From contig NC_092582.1 in the NCBI RefSeq assembly GCF_037975245.1, forward strand, positions 5,062,001 to 5,126,000: a DNA stretch of 64,000 nt. The letters run 5' to 3'. Under the pieces are notes generated by a model, which saw only the letters and a program-made list of their open reading frames with translations, was not told the DNA's origin and ran no database searches. The DNA comes from Apostichopus japonicus (taxonomy: Eukaryota; Echinodermata; Holothuroidea; Aspidochirotida; Stichopodidae). Shown here in pieces: positions 37,602-48,877 of the stretch; position 1 is the first letter of the stretch; every line of letters starts with the position of its first letter. The translations under genes and the position numbers were made by a program.

Positions 37602-39171
37602 TTACTGCCCTACAGTGACTTTTATCCAAATTTTGTCATTTTTAAGGTATCCCCCGTTTTCAACGTCTTGCTGGGATGCAAACATTGGGCAACCGGATGC
37701 TATGTTGCTCTCTCTTGTCGGTTTCTTAAAGGATGAGCTGTTTGGGTCGGGTCTAAAAGCGTCGGTGAGAGGGTCACCACCGTTTTGGTGCAACAGGCTG
37801 AATTGAACCCTCAAACCGAACGGCCATTTTAGGATATCATCGAATTTCCCCTTCTTGATCGCGAAGAAGACAGACAGATGAGTCTGTTTACCGACTCCGT
37901 CGCCATTAAGGTAAACACGCGCGCACATCAGGTAACCATGGGGGTCGCTGTAGAAACCCTCGGAGTAGAAAGAGGTTCGGAGGCCAGATATAGCTTCTTG
38001 TTTCTTCTCTTTGTAACCGTTAATCTCCCACAAAAGAACCCCGTTACGCGAAACTTCAAACGCCGTCCAAAACCCTGCTAAGGTAGCATCGTGCATTGCC
38101 AACTTCGTCTCAACTTGTACCAAGTCTTTCCTCAGCTCTCGCGTCAATCTTAGGACCTCCTTTAATAACTTTTCCAGATCATTCACCTCGCTGCCTTTCT
38201 TTTCCAATAACTCTTGAAGTTGGATCAAAACCTGACATTGAGCTTTGGTCGACTCTCGAGTGGCACAGAGACCTCGAAGTAATGTCTTCATGGAATTTGG
38301 AATTAATGTGTTGAACGCCTCACTCCTCCCGTTTTCCTGTTTTCAATTAAGATCGTAAATAAAATAATAAACTCTAGTAAAATTAGATCATCAATCAGAA
38401 ATTTAAATAAAGTATAATTTCAATATCAACATCCACAATAAGCTGCATTTCGTAAAATGATCGATGGCGAATGTACAGGCTCGGAGGATGGTGGTAATGT
38501 ATCAGAATTTTCACATGTGTTCTATTTAAGAGTATATGTCTCAGCGTAGCGATAATACATAGGAAACTAACCTACAAAGTAGGAATACCGAACAGAATCT
38601 AACCTTGCAATGAAGTCAATTTGATCGAATAATGTTCGACATTTTATCGAGTCGGAACACATTACACTTCTGGCCTGTTAATTATGACTACGGTTGTATG
38701 AACAAATATTACATGTTTTATTTGGAGCAGAAGGGCCCGGCTCCGGGGCAAGGAATTATTTGCCCCACCCCCACCCCTATATCCTTACCTTCACTTCGAT
38801 AATAAAATGTTCTGTTGTGGAATGTTATATTAAGTCGGGGAAGAGTTTAGACCATTCTTTCCGGCCGGGCCCCCATTCATCAAGGGTCGCATGCCTCTTC
38901 CTAAATCATTCGAGGGTAACGTATAATTCCCCCTCCCCCACCCTTGAAATTCGGCGAATTTCACTGTGGGAGATGGACACAGAAAACGGGGGATAAGTTA
39001 GGTATTGAGACTATGCGATCATCCGTTAACGCACATTCCATTGAAGTGAAAACGAAATTTAGACATTTGTCCCTATATACTAGTTAGTATCTTACCGTTA
39101 TAGTCAGCTTCGAAAGATCTGTATAAATGCTGGTCAGCTGCAAGAATAAGAGAATGATTATAAATTTTTAA

Positions 39172-39206
<35 letters not shown>

Positions 39207-41555
39207 ATAAGATATAATAAGATTCACTTTATTAAACCCATTTCGGGTAATTAAATGCTCGATGTACAGAATAAGATGGATATAACATTAAAATACAGCA
39301 CATGGAAATTGACTCACATAAAACAATAAGACAATAAAATTACAAAGTCCAACAATGGCAAGACTAAGTATGACAAAAACAGTGAAGGTGTAACCAGAGG
39401 GCAAGAACACTAGCGATTGTAATTTTGATTATGGATTCTGATGCACTGTGGGACGAATGAGGAGAGGTGACGATTGGTTTTGGCTGTCGGCAGCCTCATC
39501 CTCCCGCTCCGAGGAATCACTGCATTCTGAAATTGTCCATGCAGTGGGTGGTCGGCATCATCCAAAATCATGTCTAATTTATGTTGGAGTAGATGGGTAT
39601 AACTTGATGAGTAAGAGGGTTGGCTGTTGCCAATTATGCGGCCCGCCTGACGGATTAAAGAGTCTATACGGTTCTGATCTTCCTTTCTCGCATTCCCGCC
39701 CCAAGAAATCAAATTGTATTTCCATACCCCACAAATGGTGGAAGTATAAAACATAGTCAGAATACGTTCATCAATTTGAAAAGTTTTCATTTTACGCAGG
39801 CAGTGCATTCTAGAGTAAAGTTTCTTAAGTGTGGCATCAACATGGCTATGCCAGGACAAGGAGTTATCCAGTACAACCCCTAGGTATGTATAGTGATCCA
39901 CCCGCTCAACATCATGGGCTTTAATACGGACAGGACTCGGGATAAACCCATACTTACGGAAATCTATTACCATTTCCTTTGTTTTATTAACATTTAAAAC
40001 CAGGAAATTGCTCTCACAATATTTCTCAAAATCTCTGATTTGCTCAACATACTGGGTGTCATCATCTTTCGTCATCAACCCAATCAGGGCAGTGTCATCT
40101 GCAAATTTGACGAGAGAACAACTCTCGGCAGATGACCTGGCATCTGCTGTGTAGAGAGTGAAAAGGAATGGGGCCATAACAGTACCCTGGGGTGCTCCTG
40201 TATTCGAGAAGATGACGTCAGAATTACAACCCGATGACCTTATGGAAACATACTGGGGCCTGTTTGTGAGGTAGTTAAGTATCCAATTAATAAAATCACA
40301 TTGCACATTCATTTCCAGAAGTGTGTTGGCAAGGATATGGGGCTGTATAGTATTGAAGGCTGACGAAAGTCAAAGAACAGTATACGGACTGAGTTACCCA
40401 AGGTGGTGTGCCCTACATGAGAATACAGTGACTCTAGACTATATAGGATTGCATCTTCTGTACTCCGGTTCGACCTATAGGCGAATTGCATGGGGTCTAG
40501 AAACTCATCAACCATTGGTTTTAGATGCCTCAGGACCAGACGTTCACACGTTTTCATTGCCACTGAAGTCAGAGCAACAGGTCGTAGGTCATTCATGCAC
40601 GCAATACTGTTTTTCTTAGGGATCGGAATGATACACGACCTTTTCCAAAGTGTCGGTACTGTCTGAGTATTAAATGACATGTTAAAAATAACTGCAAATA
40701 TGTTACACAATTGATTTGAACAAAGTTTGAGAACACGGGGTAGTAATCCATCTGGGCCATCTGCTTTTGATACGTTTAGTTTAGAAAATTCAATACGCAC
40801 TTCATCTGCATGCAGTAACAGTTAAAAACTGCTCAGGATACGACTGCATAGATAACATTTCCCGTAACTCACCAATCTCATGTGAAAAATCTAGGTGATC
40901 AAACCGATTGTAAAAAACATTAAGCTCATTTGCATATTCACGGGAAGTGTTTGGGAGTTTATCAGTCGATCTATTGTCTTTCATGTAGCAACTCATCAGT
41001 CGTATACCCGCCCAAACCTCTTTCATATTATTTCCAGTAAAGTGACTGTCTATTTTACACTTGTATAAGTCCTTTCCTTTCTTTATTGCCCTGTCAAGTT
41101 CTTTTTGCACAGCCCTCAGCTCATCTCGGTTGTTTTGCCCGAAAATCTTCTTCTTTTTGTTGATGATCGTTTTAACCTCCTTGGTAATCCAGGGCTTGTT
41201 GTTGGCATACACCTTGATCTGTTTATCCGGCACCGTACAGTCAACACAGAAATTAACGTAATCCGTGATTGTTTGGGTGAGCTCGTCGATGTCCTATGAA
41301 GCGTCGATGAATACGTCCCAATCAGTGAGATCCAGCGAAGCTTGTAGATCCTCGATGGCCGCGGGGCTCCATTGTTTGACGGTAAGTAGCTTTTGTGTCT
41401 GTCTCTGAACAATAGGTCGGTACGCTGGTTGCAACAGGATCATGTCATGATCAGATCTTCCCAGTTTGGTAATCGGTTTAGCTGTATAAGCCCCCTTCAC
41501 GTTTGAAAAACAGAGGTCCAGGATTGCGGCATCTCGTGTTGGGCATTGTACGTGT

Positions 41556-41629
<74 letters not shown>

Positions 41630-41725
41630 GAAAGATGTCAACTTAAGTTGGTGTTTGATATTTAACTATGCCATATATCAAAAAATAATGGTATACTTAC
41701 AATCTCGTCGGAAGAGTTGAATGAT
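37602..41725 (-). CDS. TRAF3-like adaptor, C-terminal exons (partial gene)
   Basis: The last exon, 38336-37602, has an acceptor at 38337-38338 and encodes 244 aa. After ENGRSEAFNTL comes a Leu/Glu heptad coiled coil (TRAF-N), then the TRAF-C/MATH domain: GVLLWEINGYKEKKQEA, FYSDPHGYLMCARVYLNGDG, THLSVFFAIKKGKFD, LKWPF, DAFRPDPNSSSFKKPT, NIASGCPMF, ENGGYLKNDKIWIKV. The DPNSSSFKKPT and NIASGCP blocks are closest to TRAF3. Two small upstream exons are inferred: 39137-39096 (42 nt, LTSIYTDLSKLTIT) and 41725-41701 (25 nt). Both have good splice sites and phases that keep one frame. TRAFs trimerise by the coiled coil and bind receptor tails with the MATH domain. RING and zinc-finger exons are not seen in the window. 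A retroelement sits in the intron between the two small exons. Confidence 0.88.
39203..41558 (-). mobile_element. CR1/L2/Rex-like non-LTR retrotransposon relic, 5'-truncated
   Basis: From the 5' side, the end of the AP endonuclease is present (ILDLCFSNV, GRSDHDMILL). An in-frame TAG at 41294-41296 is followed by the same frame to about 40810. A shift near 40800 leads to RT blocks SKADGPDGLLPRVLK, SIACMNDLRPVALTSV and FAYRSNRSTEDAIL; another shift near 40335 leads to GAPQGTVMAPFLFTLYTAD, the catalytic KFADDTALIG, and the typical C-terminus RLPTAKTNRHLSSFVP ending at 39410. The 3' tail has an AATAAA and ends in TTATATCTTATCTTA next to (TA)n. With one stop and two frameshifts it is dead. It lies inside a TRAF intron, in the same strand as the gene. 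Confidence 0.9.
41558..41626. repeat. (TA)n microsatellite
   Basis: A TA run that truncates the 5' end of the CR1-like relic. Confidence 0.95.
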
Positions 41726-42351
41726 CTGTAGATAAATTAATAAAAGAAGTATAGATGATTTCAAAAGTTAAGTTGAGGTTGCACATTTGATAATAGCTGC
41801 CTGCAAAGAACTGTTTGGTTAGAGCAGGCTTCGTCGACGAGAATGGTTCAATCCATATTTCACTCTCAACCAGTGTTAAAAATTAGACATTGGCCACTGG
41901 CCATATCATGGATGGGAAAAACAATTTGAAGCGGCCTTCCCAGTGGCTAATTTCTAATTTACTTGGTGTGCAACATCATAATTTTGCATACGATTGTGCA
42001 ATCATGATCATCGCTCAAAAAATCACTGCTTGAGCTATTTTTATGGAGAGAATGTCGGATGCATTTATTATCATAAAAGACGCCATAAAAGACGTTTGAA
42101 CATTTACCCCCTAATAATACTTAAGTGAAATGCATTCCACTAAAGTGAAATGCCATATGACTAAAGTTGAATTCTAGTTTACCAAGTGGAATTCTATATA
42201 GCTTAGGTAGAATTCTATTTCACTTAATTAAGTAAAAAATAAAAGCCATTTCACTTAAGTAGAATTCAATTTTAATTGAGGAAATTGGACGATATTGGCG
42301 GCCTCTATTTTACTTAAGTAGAATACAATTCGACTTCAGTAAATGAATACA

Positions 42352-42882
42352 GTTATGAACGGACAGGACAATACACCTGCCCGCGCATGCGTCTCACTGA
42401 ATATACTGGTTTGGATGAACAAAAGCGATGTTATGGCCTGATTTTTAATCCCTCGTACTCTTCGAAAGGCCCAAAATTCAGGTAAGAATTTCACATTGAA
42501 ATGATTATTTACTATAAAATAGTAGTTAAAATATGTAGTAGTAAAATATGGGGTAAATGTTAAAACGGCTTGCCATACGCACTGCTGCGGAAACTTTATT
42601 TGAAAAAGAAAGAGGAACTATATAGTCAGATATATTTCGTAATGCCGTCGGTAAAGGTGCTAGGCATACAGTATATTGTCGTCCAGCATACATCCTAATA
42701 TACCGTCATGAACGGAAAGGGCAATACACCCGCCAGCGCATGCGTACCAATATACTGGTTTGGATGAACACAAGCGATGTTATGGCCTGATTTTTTTCAA
42801 TTCATTGTACTCTGCGAACGGCCCAAAAATTCAGGTAAGAATTTCCCATTGTAATGATTATTTACTATATAATAGAAGTAAA
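42352..42882. repeat. Direct duplication, two ~175-bp copies
   Basis: Copies at 42352-42530 and 42705-42882 share GCGCATGCGT, ATACTGGTTTGGATGAACA, GCGATGTTATGGCCTGATTT and CAGGTAAGAATTTC. The last is a good splice-donor-like sequence in both. The stretch just before copy 1 (42110-42330) is made of repeated AAGTGAAAT and GTAGAATTC-type words. Confidence 0.8.
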
Positions 42883-45606
42883 CTAAATGTTTAGACGGTC
42901 GACATCCGATGCATAATGAGGTTTTCACGTCACCATTTTATTCAATTTTGAACAGTAGGCCTACGATATAGTTCATCTTTGACGTATATAAGATGTTACG
43001 GAAACCACACATGTTGGCTATGTCGTAATCTAAACATGTCTCTTCATCACCACCGTAGGACAGTACAAAAGTTCATCCCTCGTTCGAAGTGGAATATTCT
43101 ATTTCCCCGCCTTTATCTTGTTTGCAATGAAAACATGATCATGAGGTTCTGTTACCATAGGCCTATAGATGATCATGCACTATTATGCATAGCATAAACG
43201 CTCTAATACTGCAGATAGTAACGTTTACATTAGTGGCAAGTTCTGCTGAATCAGACTAAAATGGTCAAGGTTTAAAACACTGTAATGGCAAAAACTTTGC
43301 AGACTTGATGAAATACACTAGATCAATTACCGATCATGTAGTTTAGCCTGAGTAACATGTTTTTTTTTTCCTGAGGAAACTCAACTTTGTATCTTTATAT
43401 CTATACACCTTTACCATTATCAAGTCAACGTTTTGTCACAAAAATGGCTATTACCAAAATTAATAAGGGTCGTATTACTTTCTGAGACACAAATCGCGCT
43501 GCTGGCGTACCAGCATTTTGACTATGGGTTCTTTGTCAGTTTAATATCGTTATATATCTCTGTTACATGTACTAGCCGTTGAGTTCTATACTAATTATAA
43601 TATAAAGGTATATTAAATGTACGTCATGTCGAGATTGCGCCATACGTATGGGGTAATCCCCGTTTCGTAAACGTACAGTATAGTTGATAAGCAACATCTC
43701 GTAAAATGTTGCATTCATTACGGGTTTGATATATGCTCGCTCTCTGAATTATTTAATTGAGGTCCGATTTTAAAGTCGAACCGAATAATGAATTACTGAC
43801 CAGTTATTTGCGCACACCCCCCCCCCCCCCCAATGTTACAGTCCTTATCACGCAATTGCGTGCATGTTTTTGTGATTTTCAGTATTCCTTCATTTAATTG
43901 GAGTTCTGTCACATTTATAATACAATTGATCATAACATGCAAATAAGAACCTTCGAAACTTTCTGTTTTGTACAAGTATCCGTAATGTTGACACGTGAGC
44001 TATTTACCGACGTGGGTGTACAATTCTTGATTCTTGATTAACCTATAGCCTAGACACACCTTGCGACGTTTTGCGACGCTTTTCGCGGATGATGTTACAG
44101 ACTGTCGTTCAAGGTATCATTGTAAGTGTATTTAAAAAATGCAATGATCGTTTCATCATTTCGAATTTGATCATAGCATTTTATTTAAATAAACAAAGTT
44201 TTAATGCAAATATTCTCTGCAGTATATATATATATATATATATATATTTATTTATATATAATGCATATATATGTATGTATATATATGCATACATATATAT
44301 GCATTATATATTCATTATATATTCATTTTGCAATAAGTGAAACCAACAATTGTGAATGTGCTGTATCTCCTTAATGACACCGTTGACAAAAGGCATCGAC
44401 TGTTTAAATGAATATACGGCAAGTGTCATACATAATATACAGAAGTAACAAAGGCATGAATTATACAAAGGCCGAGGTATCGATGTAGACGTAGTTATAC
44501 CTGGTGCATCATGTAAATAGCCCGGCTATGTACATGATATATGATCATGACCTATCTTAAACATGACTAGGCCTTTTCGAAATGAAATCAGACGTAACGT
44601 TGTCTCATGTATAACATAGCTATTGGCAATGTACGGTTTGATCACACGCTAATGATGTACATGGATAAAATCCTGTTTATAGGTATTGTGGATATGACAT
44701 ATATCAGACTATGCAGTTGCTGTAAAAGACATTAAATGTAAAATTTGAGGAGCGATGTCATTAAATTACAGCATGACATTATTTCATTAGAGCCGTGACG
44801 TCGTTATTCTATATTTAAGTCGGCGGCATTCTTCCTAAGTTAAGTTGACACAACCACTTTAAATTTACAACAAACATAAACCTTCCCTTTATCGGTTTCC
44901 CGTTACTGCCAGACACAGTTATTTCGCAATCTTGTCAAGCTTTCACAATTCGGGTTTTCCTAATTTCAACATAATGATAACGAAAAACAGTACGGAAGCG
45001 TAGAAGGACATCACGTTTAGGATATACACACATTACAGAATAGTACTATCTGTAAAATACCGTTTTTGCGCATTAAGTACTTGGTAATAAGTGTTCCTTA
45101 TTATACACCCTTGTAGTTTTCAGCCATACCTTTCGTTGGAGTGTCATTTGTAGTAATGTTTAATTATGTAGCCTATGAGTATTACATGTAAGCAGCTTAG
45201 CAAGTCACCGGGCTATTTTGTTTCTTACAAAAGTCCGTACATCATTTTTATACGAGCACTGGGTGAAGAGTTTAAGCCTAGTTCCTTATGAGTGTTTTAA
45301 ACACACTCTATATAATAGTTGTAAAGGGTCCAGAGTTTAGTTCCCTGTCAGTTCAATGACTCGTAACGACGTATTGCGACGCTTGCCTGGCACGTGTATA
45401 GTTAATGATTGTAAGTATTCATTTCAAAATTGCATTTCAAGTTACATTCCTTCTAGTTAAAAATTATTCCAATAAATAGATTGTTGAAACATCGGGTATT
45501 CCCTATCACTGTAATACTTCAATAGCAGAACAGCGAGTCCAAGGAATATTTTTTGTAACGTCTGAACTTATTTATCCAAACTTCACGTTTGGAGTCCTTC
45601 CTAAAG
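42883..45606. other. Intergenic, no gene recognised
   Basis: It contains a C-run at 43817-43831 and a (TA)n block at 44223-44250. I see no exon with protein similarity on either strand. Confidence 0.45.
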
Positions 45607-46150
45607 ATTCTCAGAATGGTGACATCCCTATGTTCCGACGTCTCTATGTTCCGACGTCTCAATGTTCCGACGTCTCTATGTTCCGACAAAAAGAAAAAAT
45701 CGGAGCAATTTTTTTTTATCCAAAAATTTGTTTGTACCAAAAAAGTAGTGTAGTGGCCCCAATAATTTTGTGACCAAATTCTTTTTGGGACTTATTTTTT
45801 TTGGACCAACATTTTTTTCGGACCAAATTTGTTGAGACAACATATTTTTCATGGAAAAAAATGTGACCCAATGTTTATTATGACCCAAACAGTGCTTTTT
45901 TTATACTCAAAATTTTTGGGACCAAAATCGTTTTTGGCCAAATCAGTTGTGTATAGATTTAGAAGATGGGAAGAAAATTTTGGTCCCAAAAGATTTGGTC
46001 CAAAAAACTGTTGGTCACAAAAATATTGGGGTCTGAAACTTGTTTACTTGGTGCAAACGAGTTTTTGGCTAAAAAAATTGTCCCAAATTATTTCTTTATG
46101 TCGGAACATAGAGACGTCGGAACATAGAGACGTCGGAACGTAGAGATGTA
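45607..46150. mobile_element. Fold-back MITE with iterated TIRs
   Basis: The left end carries four copies of a 16-17-bp word (ACGTCTCTATGTTCCG) and the right end carries its reverse complement three times (GTCGGAACATAGAGAC). The outermost parts also match: GGTGACATCCCTATG on the left, and the complement of CGTAGAGATGTAACC on the right. The interior is T/A-rich with many GACCAAA-like words and is itself partly palindromic. No target duplication was determined. Confidence 0.75.
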
Positions 46151-47011
46151 ACCCTCAGAATAGTTGTCTGACCTACACAAAAACAATAAGGCTGTTATTA
46201 CGCCCTAAGGTGGATACAGGGTGTCAGACGTATAAAATGTTCCCTGTTGCCCTCAAATGGCCTTGACCTAGCTCCACACTAGGGTTCTTGTCATCACTAA
46301 AGTGGATTGAAATGCCAGGTATGAAGTTCATCCGCCATGTTTGCATGGGTTATCGTTCTTATATACAAGGTTCTATTCATACATTAAACCGCCATCACTG
46401 TGCATCGCTGTAAGCCAGCAAAAACAAATGAATTTAGCGTTTTTTTTTTATATCTCGCCGAACTGTGGTCGAAATTCATGTTATCAGCATTTACCTTAGT
46501 TGCTTTGTCGGGGAAGTGGATAACCAGTGTATCCTATGGTTGCCAAGCCGCAGGGTTTTAACGTCTAAACAGGATGTAAATAGTTAAACGTGTACCCGAA
46601 AACTCCTACGATGAACGACGTAATGCAGATTGTTATAGCTAATGACAGAGAGCTTGCAAGTTGCTGTTGAGAAAAGCTAACCATGGCCAGATCAAAATGG
46701 ACAGCCTGACTCATCAGTTCCCTTCACAATATAGCATATTTTAGGCAGATAACATCTACACTTTAAAGTAAACAACTCTATCCTTGAAATCTGCCTTGCA
46801 TATTAAAACTTGTAAATCTAGAACTTGAAGTTTTGAACTGGTAATTGCATGCCGCAGTTACCTCTCATTTAAGGAAGGTTAAATACCAGCATTGGGATAT
46901 TTTAACCCCTATTTCTTAAGACAACACATAGTAGTGTGAACGAAACTATGATTCTATAAATACTTGATTTAATCCACAACACGCGTACGAAACGTATATG
47001 GCAAGCCAATT

Positions 47012-48063
47012 GCTCAATAGATCGAAAAACATGGATTATTCGTCGAAAACCATGTTTATCGACCGACCGATAAACCATGTTTTTCGATCGAAAACCCATG
47101 TTTATCGACGGATAAACATGGATTTTCGATTGATAAAAGCGGTTTATCTGCGAAAATCCATGTTTATTGCTTGAAAATGATGGATTATCGCTGATAAACA
47201 TGGTTTTTCGGCGATAAACAAGGTTTTTAAGTCGAAAAACAAGGTTCATCGGCCACAAACTGTGTTTCAAGCGATAAACATGGTTTGTATGTGACAATCC
47301 ATGTTTATCTGCGATAATCCATGTGTTTCAAGAGATAAACATGGTTTTTCGAGCGATAATTAAGGTTTATCGCTGATAAACCAGGTTTCTCGTCGATAAA
47401 CCATGTTATCGCGTAAAACAGCTACGGTCTCGCACAATCCGCACATGGACAAGTGCGGAATAATAATCGGCAACGCACAGGCTTAGTATATGGTCATCGA
47501 TCTGACACCGGTCTCACGAGACAAGCTATATCCACACCGGTAACAGGGGCCATATTTCGTTGTTCCTAATTATGGAGAGGGCCGGGACCTAACGAAGTTT
47601 GGGTACGGCTTGCCCACATGCGGCTTCGGGAACCAAAGATTGATCATATATATACTAACATAACGTGTAGAGTTTTGGAAGTAGTTCCGGTAAATTTTCA
47701 TCAGTCGCCAAATATAAAAAACATGATTTATTGACGAAAAACTATGCTTGTCGGTCGATATACATGGTTTATCTCCGATAAACATGGATTTTCGGCAAAA
47801 AAACATGGTTTATCGGTCTAAAAACCATGTTTATCGGCGATAAACATGGTTTATCGCCAATGAACCAAGTTTATATCTGTCGAAAAACATGGTTTATTGC
47901 CGATACTGAACCTGGTTTATCGTCGATAAACATGGATTTTCGAGAGATAAACTTGGATTATCGAAACAACTTGAATATCTAATGAAAATCCCCATAACCA
48001 TGGTTTATCGGTCGATAAACATGGTTTTTCGACCGAAAATCCATGTTTTTCGATTTATTGAGC
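47012..48063. mobile_element. ~1.05-kb inverted-repeat element built of CATGGTTTATCG words
   Basis: The ends GCTCAATAGATCG and CGATTTATTGAGC pair, and the AAAAACATGGAT next to the left end pairs with ATCCATGTTTTT at the right, giving 24 of 25 paired positions. Two blocks (47030-47405 and 47715-48055) are dense arrays of variants of CGATAAACATGG and CCATGTTTATCG in both orientations, separated by about 300 bp of unrelated sequence. No ORF of note. It resembles a fold-back or MITE-type DNA transposon with amplified subterminal motifs. Confidence 0.8.
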
Positions 48064-48069
48064 TTTTAC

Positions 48070-48877
48070 GTCTTGCTTTCCTGTATATCTAGCTCGTGCA
48101 ATTAGTTACCGTCCATGCTAAGCTTATAATTAACGGTTGACCAAAATAATGCGTAGATCGTTCTGGATTGAGTCCGTTTTGTATATCGCATCAGATGAAT
48201 CAGCCGGTGTAAGGTTGCGACACTTTGCGACACTAAAAGCTATTTCAAAGTGCACCTCATTGTCGGGCTTTCCCTTCCCAACATACCTCTGGATGTACAA
48301 TTGAATCGTCAGGAATGAATCCACATCGAAACATTAATGATCGGTCTCTTACTTGCTCAATTTCAGGTCTGATTATAGGTGAAACATCATCACCTACGAG
48401 TTATACTTTGACTATAGTAAGTCTCCACACCGTCGAAGATCTGATGTGTTCATCACAATGCGTTGATTCAACGTATAATAGCCTTTATCAGCGAGATGTC
48501 CTTAGAATTTGTCTCATCTCACTAGTCTTTTTTACCTCCTTTGACAGTCCTGTTTCTTAAGCCAACTGGCATATAGTAAACTGTGTTTAAGTTGGTCCGG
48601 CAAAGTTCCTTCTCAGCACTTTCTTCTATTTGAGTATTTATTTGACGAGTATCTACAAGACGATCACCATATAGGCCTATAAAAAAAACTAGGGAATCCT
48701 TGGTATATCAAGGGCTGTATGTACTGGGGGATTGAATAGCGGTGCATGACCAGTGACTACGTAGTTTGGTGTGAACCCTGTCTGCATGTATGTAGTTGGA
48801 TGTAGCGGAGTATAATATATATATATTTACGCATACTTTCCAACAGTGTGATACAAGGTGTACTTCAGTTCGTCTTA
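48070..48877. other. Spacer between two inverted-repeat elements
   Basis: No recognisable gene, repeat or RNA. Confidence 0.4.

Noticed and set aside
47012..48063. CRISPR-like array of short repeats
   Set aside because: The repeats are irregular in spacing and orientation, lie inside inverted element ends, and the genome is eukaryotic.
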